Source: Dehalococcoidia bacterium (GTDB lineage Bacteria > Chloroflexota > Dehalococcoidia > GIF9 > UBA5629). From it: a stretch of DNA of 23,183 nucleotides. Of this stretch, positions 1 to 8,330 are shown piece by piece (the first letter of the stretch is position 1; each line of letters opens with the position of its first letter). Under the pieces are notes generated by a model that was not told the origin of the DNA, did no database searches, and saw nothing but the letters and a program-made list of their open reading frames with translations. The DNA lies in NCBI GenBank assembly GCA_016927965.1, contig JAFGLP010000003.1, positions 1 through 23,183 on the forward strand. Reading direction: 5' to 3'. The translations under genes and the position numbers were made by a program.

Positions 1-101
1 GCCACGCGGTAGCCTCTGGCTTTTAACTCAGCAATGAGCTTTTCTATGATCACGGTCTTACCGGACCCTGATTTTCCAACTATTGCCAATGCAGGTATCA
101 T
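1..101 (-). CDS. mobB: MobB, molybdopterin-guanine dinucleotide biosynthesis adaptor (5' end only)
   Basis: The gene starts at an ATG at 101-99 and runs off the left edge, so only about 33 residues are visible. They read MIPALAIVGKSGSGKT, then VIIEKLIAELKARGYRV. GKSGSGKT is a P-loop (Walker A) at residues 9-16, immediately after the first beta strand. The 'ELKARGYRV' helix-strand that follows is typical of MobB, the GTP-binding partner of MobA in attaching a nucleotide to molybdopterin. A strong ribosome binding site (GAGGAGGGG) lies just upstream, and the start is 12 bases after the moeA stop. The moeA-mobB pairing supports the call. Other small P-loop proteins share the motif, so identity rests on motif plus context. 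Confidence 0.82.
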   Translation of the reverse strand, partial: MIPALAIVGKSGSGKTVIIEKLIAELKARGYRV

Positions 102-113
102 CGGCCCCTCCTC

Positions 114-1382
114 TTAAATGAGTTCGCTTTTGCAATCAATTAGCTGGACGGTTACTTTATCTCCATCCCTTACCTCGGGGCAATCTTCGGGAATTACCGC
201 TAAACCATTGGCCCGAGCCATGGATGTCAGTATGCCCGAGCCCTGCGGACCGGTGAGCGATGCTTTATAACCACTGCTCGATCTGGAGACAAGAACGCGT
301 GCATAAATACGCCTCCCGTCATTGTTTTTTATACTACCGTCTATCACAGCTGTCAGCAAAGGCCTTTGAAAGTTTTTTTTACCCATCATTTTTAGTATGG
401 CCGGCCTGGCAAACTGCTCAAAGGTTATCATCGAACTGGCAGGGTTCCCTGGCAGACCGAGATGAGGTATCTCACTGGTGTTGCCTTTGCCTCCCTTTTT
501 AATGGTGCCGAAAGCCAGAGGTTTGCCCGGCTTCATGCGCACCGTCCAAAAGGCTATTTCTCCCACATCGGCCAGAACGTCCTTTACCACATCATAGTCT
601 CCCATTGAGACGCCGCCGCTGGTTATTAACATGTCTGCATTCAGCCCATGGTTGATTTTCAATCTAAGCGATTTGAACGTGTCCCGGCCGATACCAATCA
701 CTTTAGGGATGCCTCCACAACTGAGGACACTGGCAGCTATGCTATATGTATTACTGTCGTATATCTTACCCTTCTTCAAAGGCCCATTAATATCGCATAA
801 CTCATCACCTGTGGATAGTATAGATACAACTGGCCTGCGGATTACAGCAATACGGGCAATGCCCAGGGATGCCAGCACCCCTATTTCTGCTGAGCGAAGG
901 GGGATGCCCTTTTTTATTACAGTCTGCCCGACACTGATGTCTTCTCCCCTGTACCTGACATTGAGCCCCTTGCTCACAGGACCATTCATGCCTATATTAT
1001 GCAGCCCTTCATTGCGGCTTTTACGCTCCTGCTCATCGGTATTTTCAAACTGCACTACAGCGTCAGCACCTTCCGGCAGAGGAGCCCCGGTCATAATACG
1101 CATGGCACAGCCCTCAGTGACTTTTTCCTGTGCCATATAGCCCGCAGCAATTTCTCCAATTACTTTTAAAATTACCTGTTTGTTTTCAGAGGCAGAAACA
1201 AGATCAATGGAACGGACGGCATAGCCATCCATAGCCGAATTATCATGGGGCGGTACGTCTATGCTGGAGACGACATCAACGGCCAGCACCTGCCCAAGGC
1301 AATCAAGTAAAGGCTTTTCCTCGTACCCAAGTACGTGGACCGTTTCCAGAATTTTCTCCAGCGCCTCTTCAACCGTTTTCAT
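114..1382 (-). CDS. moeA: MoeA, molybdopterin molybdenumtransferase
   Basis: A 422-residue protein, the usual full length for MoeA, which inserts molybdate into adenylylated molybdopterin to make active molybdenum cofactor in the cytoplasm. Family motifs occur in order: PPHDNSAMDGYAV (residues 44-56), RIMTGAPLPEGADAVV (95-110), STGDEL (190-195) followed by KIYDSN (206-211), SGGVSMGDYD (255-264), MKPGKPLAFG (283-292) and GLPGNPASS (309-317). The C-terminal beta-barrel domain (about 340-420) is present, so the gene looks intact. The start is the ATG at 1382-1380, with a weak GAGGCAGT ribosome site. It is transcribed together with mobB, 12 bases downstream. The presence of these genes implies that the host makes molybdo- or tungsto-enzymes. 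None is encoded in this window. Confidence 0.96.
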   Translation of the reverse strand: MKTVEEALEKILETVHVLGYEEKPLLDCLGQVLAVDVVSSIDVPPHDNSAMDGYAVRSIDLVSASENKQVILKVIGEIAAGYMAQEKVTEGCAMRIMTGAPLPEGADAVVQFENTDEQERKSRNEGLHNIGMNGPVSKGLNVRYRGEDISVGQTVIKKGIPLRSAEIGVLASLGIARIAVIRRPVVSILSTGDELCDINGPLKKGKIYDSNTYSIAASVLSCGGIPKVIGIGRDTFKSLRLKINHGLNADMLITSGGVSMGDYDVVKDVLADVGEIAFWTVRMKPGKPLAFGTIKKGGKGNTSEIPHLGLPGNPASSMITFEQFARPAILKMMGKKNFQRPLLTAVIDGSIKNNDGRRIYARVLVSRSSSGYKASLTGPQGSGILTSMARANGLAVIPEDCPEVRDGDKVTVQLIDCKSELI

Positions 1383-1672
1383 ATACTGCCTCGAGTACTA
1401 ACAATGGCACTATTTTCAGAAGCATTGACCTGTATAAAACCAAGTTAATTGCAGAAATCTATGTGTAGATAATTAAACAATTGAAATTTTATTACATTTA
1501 TTCTACCACAAGGTTATCCGGTATTATTTACATGATATCGGCTCTTATTGTAGTTCTCCCCTATAGCATCATAAGTTGCGTTACTCATTGTAATTCCCAA
1601 TAGAAGCGGAGGATTACAAATAGTAGATAGCATATTATCACCATGCAGGGAGAATGGACAGGATGCAGTATG

Positions 1673-3724
1673 TCAAACTTCTTTTCGGGATATTTTCAGG
1701 TCTGCAATAAGGTCCTGCGGCAATGACTCCCTCACCCTGACAGCCGCCTGAGGGCCCAGCATTTCGGCTGCTTCACTGGCGCCGCAAGCAGCCTGTTGAA
1801 CAGCATCTTCCTTTTTCAGTTTCAGAGTTCGCGCGGTTTCTCCTGCGGCGGAAATTATTTCGCCTGTAACACGTGTCAGGTCACTGCCGGTCTCACCAGC
1901 ACCTTCAATAATACCGTAAGCAGCGCCGTGCAGGGCATCGTATGGGCTGATGTGGGCCCTATCCAGAGCACGCACAATGCCGACTATCGCCTGCCCAACC
2001 ATGTGCCCGGATTCTCCCGGAGTCTCATTGATCGCACGGAACGCTCCTTTTGCTGCCTGCCGGGCAAATTCAATATCATACTCCGGCGTTTCAGCGCCGA
2101 TCTTCCACAGGCCGGCAAATCCGCTTGTCAGCGCTCTTACAACTTTAACTGCAGTCCTGCCTCCCTGCAAGGCCGCCGATGTTATTTTTTTTGCAGCATC
2201 AGACAGCTGGTAGGCTGTAACACCAATAGCAACATCTACACCAGGTACCCTGCTGAGCAAACTTAAAGGAAACAGGTTCAGAAAATTTGAACCAAGGACG
2301 GGACTCACCGACTGAAAGATCGGGCTTGACTGTGCCCTTAATTCGCCCAAAACGACGTCGCGGTCTGCTTCCCCTTCTTCACGGAGTGCTGCCAGCATGT
2401 TTAAAGTAATCAGTCCTATGATGAAAGTCAGCATGAAAAGAAAATCAAAGCCACTCAGGTTGAAAACTCCCAGATTGAATGTTCTCTCAGGGTCAACCCA
2501 GGTAAGGTCCAGCGCCAGTTTGCGTTCATTGAAGAAGAAGGCCAGCAAACCTCCTGCGATAGGCCCGATACCGGCCCCGAAATTTGTTGCCATAGATGCG
2601 CCAACCAGGTAAGGAGCAGCTTGCGCCTTGGGCGCCAGTTTGAATCCGATTGTACTCACTGTCAAGCTCACTCCAGCTGTAGCTATGCCTGCAAAGATAT
2701 GCAAAATGATCAGTAAGGGAATGGTCAGGAAGTATTGCTCGGGCATGGTAGTGAAAGTCCACCCCAATATGACCAGCAGGTACAGTGAAACACACAGGGA
2801 TAAAACAGACTTGCTGCCGAACCGGTCGGCCAGCGGTCCCCATACCCGCAGAAAAAGTATGTTGAATAACTGCGACAGTACATACAATGCGACTACTGCT
2901 GATAGAGATAGGCCTATCCTCTGCAGCATATATACGGCAAAGAAAGGAACGGCCATATTCAGGGCAAAGCTCCAGGACAGTAAAAACCTCATCAATTGCC
3001 TGAAGTTGCGGTCACGTAGCGGACTGATGACTGTTTTCCATAGGGAAATCTGTTCGCCTGACGGTTCTTGCATCAGCGGTTCCGGCATGCGGGTCATGAA
3101 AAAAGGGCTGGCCAGGCCAAGAAAGAAAGCACCGAAGAGCAGTACATAGGTATAGCCGATAATAGCGCCGCCCTCCGTCGCCTGCCCACTCCAATAGTCG
3201 ACAAAAAACGCTGCTCCCAGGCCAAATGCTGATGCAACAGCCGTGGACAGAGCTAACCGACTGGAGAAAAACCGTCCCAGTATCTCCTGTGGTACCAGGT
3301 CGCGGATCCAGCTGTTATAACTGCAGTTGGTGATGGAACCGAATACTCCTCGAATCCCCATTAGAATAAGCAGCAGTGAAACTGCACCGGCGCCGGGGAC
3401 CTCACTGAAAATCGGGATGAGCGCTACGGGAAACCACAGCAATTGTGCTACCAGCCAGTTTATAGCAGTGATAGCTTTGCGCCTACGCAGCTTCTCCACG
3501 AGCAGCAAAGCGGGTATCTGCAGGGGTTGCATGATAAAAGGAAGGGCTGCCAGAATACCGATCTGGAGGTTGTTGGCGCCCAAAGCAAGCGCATACGCTG
3601 CCAGAAATCCGCTGGTTATAATACTGGTGAAACCCAGAGAAGCCATACCTTCCAGGGTCATCATGCGAAGTCCCTGGGTCCTCTCACTGCTGGAGAGCGT
3701 TGATTGCGGGCCAAGAATATTCAT
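1673..3724 (-). CDS. MFS transporter with a long C-terminal Ala/Gly-rich repeat extension
   Basis: A 683-residue protein. Residues about 15-446 form a Major Facilitator Superfamily core of roughly 12 hydrophobic segments. It has an amphipathic loop after the first helix pair and a motif-A-like loop, GPLADRFGSKSVL, near the middle. MFS proteins usually end at 400-450 residues. Here about 237 more follow. The first part (about 447-500) is a charged linker and then a hydrophobic, Leu/Phe-rich stretch. The rest (about 553-666) is a series of roughly 20-24-residue Ala/Gly-rich helical units. The substrate cannot be read from the sequence. The start at 3724 has only a poor ribosome site, and an internal Met at residue 21 is an alternative. 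The gene stands alone, with gaps of 290 and 407 bases on either side. Confidence 0.85.
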   Translation of the reverse strand: MNILGPQSTLSSSERTQGLRMMTLEGMASLGFTSIITSGFLAAYALALGANNLQIGILAALPFIMQPLQIPALLLVEKLRRRKAITAINWLVAQLLWFPVALIPIFSEVPGAGAVSLLLILMGIRGVFGSITNCSYNSWIRDLVPQEILGRFFSSRLALSTAVASAFGLGAAFFVDYWSGQATEGGAIIGYTYVLLFGAFFLGLASPFFMTRMPEPLMQEPSGEQISLWKTVISPLRDRNFRQLMRFLLSWSFALNMAVPFFAVYMLQRIGLSLSAVVALYVLSQLFNILFLRVWGPLADRFGSKSVLSLCVSLYLLVILGWTFTTMPEQYFLTIPLLIILHIFAGIATAGVSLTVSTIGFKLAPKAQAAPYLVGASMATNFGAGIGPIAGGLLAFFFNERKLALDLTWVDPERTFNLGVFNLSGFDFLFMLTFIIGLITLNMLAALREEGEADRDVVLGELRAQSSPIFQSVSPVLGSNFLNLFPLSLLSRVPGVDVAIGVTAYQLSDAAKKITSAALQGGRTAVKVVRALTSGFAGLWKIGAETPEYDIEFARQAAKGAFRAINETPGESGHMVGQAIVGIVRALDRAHISPYDALHGAAYGIIEGAGETGSDLTRVTGEIISAAGETARTLKLKKEDAVQQAACGASEAAEMLGPQAAVRVRESLPQDLIADLKISRKEV
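1727..2068 (-). repeat. Degenerate protein repeat array in the C-terminal extension of the MFS protein
   Basis: Codons for residues about 553-666 encode four to five imperfect units of about 20-24 residues. Examples are FARQAAKGAFRAINETPGE, GQAIVGIVRALDRA, ALHGAAYGIIEGAGETG, GEIISAAGETARTL and QQAACGASEAAEMLG. The shared pattern is small residues at fixed spacing (A-x-x-G-A-x-x-x-x-x-x-x-E-x-G), which would give amphipathic helices. The repeat is visible in the protein, not as identical DNA, so it is old or under protein-level selection. Unit boundaries are my own alignment by eye. Confidence 0.5.
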
Positions 3725-4131
3725 ACTATTAAATATCTCTGAGGCCCTGATTCATATTATCCCGACGCATTATCAAATTCTAACATCTAACAGAGGTTTG
3801 TTATACTCTTAATTGGATATTTCCTATACCCTGAATATATTATCTTCCAAATCTGCCATGGCAAATAAATAATATTCCAATGTTTTTATCATTTATTCTG
3901 TCAACAGCAGAGGCTGCACCCATCAGGGCTTTTCATCTGCCCTGAAACGTCATTAATTGAAGCATTAATCTGATATTATTCACTACTCCATGTCAACAGC
4001 CCGCACCAATTAGCGGTATTTTCTACCCGTTATATGTTACGATTTAATATAATGTCATCTATCCCCAAAAAGAGCAGATGGTTCACTTTGATTAATTACC
4101 ATACAATCTGCAAAATAAACGGAGATACTAT
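3725..4131. other. 407-base divergent intergenic region with one hairpin
   Basis: No gene is evident between the divergent MFS and thiolase genes. The sequence is AT-rich. A perfect 7-bp inverted repeat, TCAGGGC (3923-3929) and GCCCTGA (3939-3945), with a 9-base loop, is not followed by a T run on either strand. It is therefore not a terminator and could be a binding site or a leader structure. A -10-like TATAAT lies at 4048-4053, about 80 bases before the thiolase start, without a convincing -35 box. On the minus strand, TTAGAA and GATAAT spaced by about 16 bases could serve the MFS gene. A ribosome site GGAG at 4121-4124 belongs to the thiolase gene. Confidence 0.4.
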
Positions 4132-5298
4132 ATGAGTTTGAAAGATAAATGCGTTATTATCGGGGTGGGGTACACCCCGCAGGGCAAACTGCCCGACTGG
4201 ACCCCACGCAGCCTCATCCACGAAGCCGCCAGAAATGCCATGGCCGATGCTGGCATCACCGCCAAAGATATCGACGGCATACTTCTTGAACCCTGCCCGG
4301 TCGAAAAACCCATCAATAATACGCTCCATTACCAGCTGCAGGAAGACCTCGGCATCGATACTGCCAGGTTCTGCGGCAATTACTACGTCATGGGAGCTAC
4401 TGCCGGCTGCGCCATCCAATCTGCCGCCATGGCCATCGAGACCGGCCTCTGCAATACCGTGCTCTGCGCCTATGTAGAAAAATCTGCTACCGCACCCCAG
4501 GTGCCGTACCGCAGCTTCGTCTCACAAAAAGCATCATCGGCAGGCCCCACTGCCAACCCAACCTACGGCCTAATCGGCCCCATGCCCTACTACGCCATGA
4601 TGGCCAGGTACCACATGCTTAAATACGGCACTACCAGCCGCCAGCTCGGAGAAATAGCCGTCACCTTCCGCAAACACGCCAGCATCAATCCTGTTGCCCA
4701 GATGCGTACCCCTATCACCATTGAAGACCACCAGAATAGCAGGATGATCTGCGACCCGCTTCGCCTGCTTGATTGCTGTCTGGTTTCCGATGCTTCACGC
4801 GCTATCATAGTAACATCTGCTGAAAGGGCCAGGGACTTCAAAAAGCCCCCCATATACATCTCAGGCATAGGGCAGGGTTTCGTCATTCACGATCTTAAAG
4901 TACGTAGCGACCTCACTACCACCGGGGCCATACCCTCAGGAAAGAGTGCCTTTAAGATGGCCGGTCTGACTCCGAATGATATCGACGTACTCTGGCTTTA
5001 CGATGCTACCACCTTCACGGTCGTTATCCAGCTCGAAGAACTCGGCTTCTGCAAGCCCGGTGAAGGCGGGCCATTTGTAGAAAACGGTCGGCTTTCCCTG
5101 CAAGGCGCTCTACCTACCAACACCTCAGGCGGCATGCTCTCTGAAGTTTACATCCAGGGGTGGACCGGCTTCCCTGAAATCGTCCGCCAGCTCAGGGGCG
5201 AGTGCGGCGAACGCCAGATTAAAGATGCAGAGATCGGCCTTGTCACTGCCGAAGGCGGCATCATGAACGCCCACTCCACCACCATTTTAAGGAGATAG
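4132..5298 (+). CDS. Thiolase-fold acyl-CoA enzyme (SCP-x / lipid-transfer-protein-like acetyl-CoA acetyltransferase)
   Basis: A 388-residue protein with the thiolase fold of the non-specific lipid-transfer group. Supporting segments are the N-terminal VIIGVGYTPQG, the helix ending DAGITAKDIDGI (39-50), the nucleophile region ATAGCAIQSAAMAIETG with Cys93, PLRLLDCCLVSDASRAIIVTS (209-229; characteristic of this group), NTSGGMLSEV (330-339) and the terminal TAEGGIMNAHSTTIL. The classical GHP-x-GATG histidine loop is replaced by YIQGWTGFPE, so standard thiolysis chemistry is doubtful. Relatives paired with DUF35 proteins act as thiolases or retro-aldolases on acyl-CoA. The start at 4132 has GGAG 7 bases upstream. 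The downstream DUF35 gene begins 2 bases after the stop, which strongly suggests one complex. Codons are markedly C-ending (GCC, ATC, ACC) compared with neighbours. Confidence 0.88.
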   Translation: MSLKDKCVIIGVGYTPQGKLPDWTPRSLIHEAARNAMADAGITAKDIDGILLEPCPVEKPINNTLHYQLQEDLGIDTARFCGNYYVMGATAGCAIQSAAMAIETGLCNTVLCAYVEKSATAPQVPYRSFVSQKASSAGPTANPTYGLIGPMPYYAMMARYHMLKYGTTSRQLGEIAVTFRKHASINPVAQMRTPITIEDHQNSRMICDPLRLLDCCLVSDASRAIIVTSAERARDFKKPPIYISGIGQGFVIHDLKVRSDLTTTGAIPSGKSAFKMAGLTPNDIDVLWLYDATTFTVVIQLEELGFCKPGEGGPFVENGRLSLQGALPTNTSGGMLSEVYIQGWTGFPEIVRQLRGECGERQIKDAEIGLVTAEGGIMNAHSTTILRR

Positions 5299-5300
5299 CC

Positions 5301-5729
5301 ATGACCAAAATAGAAAAACCCCTGCCTGAAATAACCCCCGATAAGAAGACCTTCTGGGAAGCTGCCTACAGGCATGAGCTCCTGCTCATGAAATGCTCCT
5401 ACTGCGGCCATTACCGCATGCCCCTCTACGCCGGCGACAGCTATATGTGCTCAGATTGCAATAGTACTCAACCTCCCCTGTGGGTCAAATCCTCAGGCAA
5501 GGGCAAAATCATCACCTGGACAACAGTCCACCGGGCCTTCCATCCATCTTTCGCTGATGAAGTCCCCTATATCGTGGCCCTCGTCCTGCTGAATGAAGGT
5601 GTCAGGATGTTCGCCAATCTGCGCGGAATCAAGCCAGAGGATATCCACGAAAATCAAGAAGTGGAAGTTTTCTTTGAAAAGCTGTCAGCTGAAATAATGC
5701 TACCTCAGTTCCACCCGGTCACAGGCTGA
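5301..5729 (+). CDS. DUF35 zinc-ribbon/OB-fold protein, partner of the thiolase
   Basis: A 142-residue protein with the usual two-part DUF35 build. An N-terminal helix (ITPDKKTFWEAAYRHELLL) leads into a rubredoxin-like zinc ribbon with Cys32, Cys35, Cys50 and Cys53 (CSYC and CSDC). An OB-fold follows from about residue 64 (GKGKIITWTTVHRAF, PYIVALVLL, GVRMFANLRG). In known pairs such as BbsA-BbsB, ChsH2-Ltp2 and the archaeal thiolase/HMG-CoA synthase complex, this protein binds the acyl-CoA and is needed for thiolase or aldolase activity. The start follows an AAGGAGAT site and lies 2 bases after the thiolase stop, so translation is coupled. The length matches the family and no residue appears to be missing. 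Confidence 0.92.
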   Translation: MTKIEKPLPEITPDKKTFWEAAYRHELLLMKCSYCGHYRMPLYAGDSYMCSDCNSTQPPLWVKSSGKGKIITWTTVHRAFHPSFADEVPYIVALVLLNEGVRMFANLRGIKPEDIHENQEVEVFFEKLSAEIMLPQFHPVTG

Positions 5730-5790
5730 GCCGGGACCATTTATATGTAAGTCACCCCTTCATGTAATCAGGGCTTATCAGCAGCACTCG

Positions 5791-5820
5791 TTGACACCCA
5801 CTTCCTCCCGGTGCTACTAT
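5791..5820 (+). promoter_or_regulatory. Sigma70-like promoter for the small membrane protein
   Basis: A perfect TTGACA (5791-5796) is followed after 18 bases by TACTAT (5815-5820). The expected transcription start is near 5827, about 50 bases before the ATG at 5877. This separates the small gene from the thiolase/DUF35 operon. Confidence 0.6.
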
Positions 5821-5876
5821 GCGACAATAGTCTCAGCAATCCAATATGAAATGACCTGCACTCGCAGGAAGGTCAA

Positions 5877-6089
5877 ATGTCAGATACAAAATATTATGAA
5901 AGGATCCACTACCGCTTTTTAAGCAACACAGTTACCATCCATGTTTTCGTATTTCTCGGTCTTTTTGCCCTTCTGGGGAGCATCGCCGCCTCAAACTATT
6001 TACTGGTCTGTGCCGCATTATCATTTTCCGGAGCGATATGCGGGGCCTTCATGCGCGTAAAGATAGCCATCGAGAAAAAGGGCCTCTGA
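5877..6089 (+). CDS. Small two-helix membrane protein, unknown function
   Basis: A 70-residue protein with a polar N-terminus (MSDTKYYERIHYRFLSN), two hydrophobic segments (about 20-38 and 41-58) and a basic tail (RVKIAIEKKGL). The positive tail predicts a cytoplasmic C-terminus. I do not recognise a family. It has a good ribosome site, AGGAAGG, 5 bases before the ATG, and its own promoter upstream, which argue that it is a real gene. An MFS gene follows after 140 bases on the same strand. That MFS gene has a separate -10-like box, so a functional link is unproven. Confidence 0.65.
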   Translation: MSDTKYYERIHYRFLSNTVTIHVFVFLGLFALLGSIAASNYLLVCAALSFSGAICGAFMRVKIAIEKKGL

Positions 6090-6135
6090 CAGTCTTGTAG
6101 CATTCCGGGCTTATCCCAACATTTTTTACTTGATA

Positions 6136-6141
6136 TATAAT
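6136..6141 (+). promoter_or_regulatory. Possible -10 box for the second MFS gene
   Basis: A TATAAT in the 140-base gap before the MFS gene, about 90 bases upstream of its start. No good -35 box is present. TTATCC at 6111-6116 is the nearest, at a 19-base spacing. Confidence 0.33.
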
Positions 6142-6229
6142 GCAGCCAACAGTCGGGCTCGTTTAACAGGTCGGTTTATTAACGCAAAGGATATTTCCCC
6201 ACCGGCATGACTGCAATAGACATTCCTCT

Positions 6230-7477
6230 ATGAAAATGGATCTGATCGGAAATATCAAACGTAATGAGGCGCTCATTATTCTCTGCGTCGTAGCTATGCT
6301 TCTGTATATGGGGATCGGGCAGGTCAGTCCTGTGCTGCCCCTGTATGCCCGGCAGTTCAGTATTAATATCACGATGATCGGCCTTATCATAACCACTTTC
6401 GCCATCGCCAGCGCCATCATCGACATACCCGCCAGCACCATTGCGGAAAAATTCGGACGGCGGCCTATATTGATTGCAGGTACCATGGTGCTGGCCGTGG
6501 GCTCACTGGGATGCGCACTGGTAACCAATTACTGGCTGCTGCTGCTCTGCCGCTTCATCCAGGGCAGCGGCTATGCCCTGTATACCACCACCGGCATGAT
6601 AATGCTGGCCGATATCAGCACTATTAATAATCGAGGCCAGAACATGAGCCTGTATACCGGCAGCGCCTGGGTGGGGTTCGGGCTGGGCCCCATGATGGGT
6701 GGTTTCATGGCGCAATACTTCGGACTCCAGGCTGTCTTCTATTTCTACGCCTTTTTTTGTTTCCTGGCCGGCGTCTGGGCCTATTTCCGTCTGCCGGAAA
6801 CCCGGCCTCAGCCGGTACAACAAAATACCCAACAGGATGTTATCACAGCAAAAGCCGGCGGCCAGCAGGGAAAGTCGTTGAAAGAACTCCTCTCAAACCC
6901 CAATTTAATACTGGTCCTTCTTTTAACATTTATGATTTTCCTTACCAATAACGGCTCGAGGAACCAGACATTGCCACTGCTTGCCCACGATCGGTTGCTG
7001 CTGAATACAGGGCAGATAGGAATCGCCATGTCCTTAATCGGGATGGTCAATATAGCCGTCCTCTTACTGGCAGGCAGAATGTCCGATAGAGTGGGAAGAA
7101 AACCCATGGTGCTGCCAGGATGCCTGCTGCTGGTAGCGGCAGTAGTCATGCTATCACTGAGCTTTAACTACTGGTTTATGCTCCTGGCCTGCGTGATCTG
7201 GGGTATCGGCATCGGAATAGCCGGACCAACGCCGGCTGCTTATGTAGCCGACATATTAAGCAGGGAAAAAACCAGCCTGGGAATGGGTTTATTTCGCTTC
7301 ATGTGCGATCTGGGACTGGTGGCTGGTCCCGTTCTATGCGGGTGGTTATCAGACCTCAACGGGTACAGTTTCTCACTTATTATTAATGCCATATTACTTC
7401 TCACCATAACACTGCTGTTTCAATTCATTGCCCACGAGCACCCCTCATTTCTCAACAAGATCGCCGGGCGAAAATAA
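6230..7477 (+). CDS. MFS transporter, drug:H+ antiporter-like
   Basis: A 415-residue, 12-helix Major Facilitator protein. Motif A occurs in both halves: IDIPASTIAEKFGRRPILI (about 64-82) in the loop between helices 2 and 3, and AGRMSDRVGRKPMVL in the equivalent loop of the second half. CRFIQGSGYALYTTTG after helix 4 resembles the arginine-containing motif B of proton-coupled exporters. A soluble loop of about 30 residues (around 196-226) separates the halves. The overall pattern is that of DHA1-type multidrug or small-molecule exporters. The real substrate is unknown. The start is uncertain, because the ATGs at 6230 and 6236 both lack a clear ribosome site. The gene is complete and ends at 7477, convergent with the DUF2284 gene. 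Confidence 0.87.
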   Translation: MKMDLIGNIKRNEALIILCVVAMLLYMGIGQVSPVLPLYARQFSINITMIGLIITTFAIASAIIDIPASTIAEKFGRRPILIAGTMVLAVGSLGCALVTNYWLLLLCRFIQGSGYALYTTTGMIMLADISTINNRGQNMSLYTGSAWVGFGLGPMMGGFMAQYFGLQAVFYFYAFFCFLAGVWAYFRLPETRPQPVQQNTQQDVITAKAGGQQGKSLKELLSNPNLILVLLLTFMIFLTNNGSRNQTLPLLAHDRLLLNTGQIGIAMSLIGMVNIAVLLLAGRMSDRVGRKPMVLPGCLLLVAAVVMLSLSFNYWFMLLACVIWGIGIGIAGPTPAAYVADILSREKTSLGMGLFRFMCDLGLVAGPVLCGWLSDLNGYSFSLIINAILLLTITLLFQFIAHEHPSFLNKIAGRK

Positions 7478-7527
7478 TATATATCCATATTCAGTTTTTC
7501 TTCATGACAAGAACGCTTCAATTTAGA

Positions 7528-8187
7528 TCAGTATACAATGACAAGGCCGACCGATATAGCAAAGGAAGCCTTATTCATCTCTCCCGACAATGGATAAATC
7601 TCCCAACCTGCCTTTTTCATTATGTCAATAACGTCGATGCCCATAGCCTCCATAGCGGGCCTCGCACTGAGGGGGAAACGGCATTTTCCGCTGTCCATAT
7701 ACTGGCATGATTGGCCAAGGCAGAGGTAGTCTTTGCACGATCCTGCTCCTAATCCCATGGCAAGGTGATAGCCCTTACGGTAAGCTATCCGTTCAAGCTC
7801 GTCAACAATCTTTCCGGTCTGCTGGTGAAAAATCAGCGCCCTGTCCACCCCAGTCTCATCCAGGTTGCCAGGGCCATAGTCTTTAACCGGTGCCACGTGC
7901 GTTTTAAATAGTACCCCCCAGGAGTAACGCTCAAAAGCCTTGCGGACAAGTTCCAGGTCAGGAGTATGCGGGGGACAATTGGGCGTCTGTCCGGCATGCA
8001 GGCAACGTGGCACCACGCATTTTAACCTGACACGCTCGTCAATAACCAGGTCACCCGCCGGGATTATGGCAGCGTCTACAGCTCCCAGCTCGATGGATTT
8101 AACACGCAGCCACTCCAGATCGGCAGCCAATTTTATATCCGGAATATTTGCTGCGAACTGTTCCTCTTTATTATTAATGTCCGACAT
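7528..8187 (-). CDS. DUF2284 predicted metal-binding protein
   Basis: A 219-residue protein with two cysteine clusters in the arrangement seen in DUF2284 proteins. The first is Cys57, Cys62 and Cys71 (KCVVPRCLHAGQTPNCPPHTP region). The second is Cys151, Cys156, Cys161 and Cys169 (SCKDYLCLGQSCQ then KCRFPLSARPAMEAMGIDV). The conserved RPAMEAMGIDV tail follows the second cluster, as is typical. Members occur mainly in anaerobes and probably bind iron-sulfur or another metal. No reaction has been assigned. The start at 8187 is supported by AAAGGGAG 8 bases upstream. It is divergent from the FAD oxidoreductase gene at 8331 and could share a regulatory region of about 143 bases with it. Confidence 0.88.
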   Translation of the reverse strand: MSDINNKEEQFAANIPDIKLAADLEWLRVKSIELGAVDAAIIPAGDLVIDERVRLKCVVPRCLHAGQTPNCPPHTPDLELVRKAFERYSWGVLFKTHVAPVKDYGPGNLDETGVDRALIFHQQTGKIVDELERIAYRKGYHLAMGLGAGSCKDYLCLGQSCQYMDSGKCRFPLSARPAMEAMGIDVIDIMKKAGWEIYPLSGEMNKASFAISVGLVIVY

Positions 8188-8330
8188 CAGCCGCTCCCTT
8201 TAAAGACCCTCTTTAAGATTTATCTTCTGTATTACATTTGCAGATTGTAGCATAACCTTATAGAATCCCTTAGAAGGCAATATGGGGCGGGTTGTTTCCT
8301 CTATAACAAAGTTTATGTTGGAGGTGCTAA

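Noticed and set aside
631..1140. Long open frame of about 170 codons antisense to moeA
   Set aside because: It mirrors the conserved moeA frame, has no ribosome site and a composition unlike a protein family. It is a shadow of the real gene.
1609..1660. GGAGG followed by a possible plus-strand start near 1652 before the MFS gene end
   Set aside because: The frame meets stops right after the GGAGG, and the later ATG frame runs antisense into the MFS 3' end for under 30 codons.
2628..3812. Two long plus-strand open frames inside the MFS gene region
   Set aside because: They are antisense to clear transmembrane coding sequence and show no motif or ribosome site.
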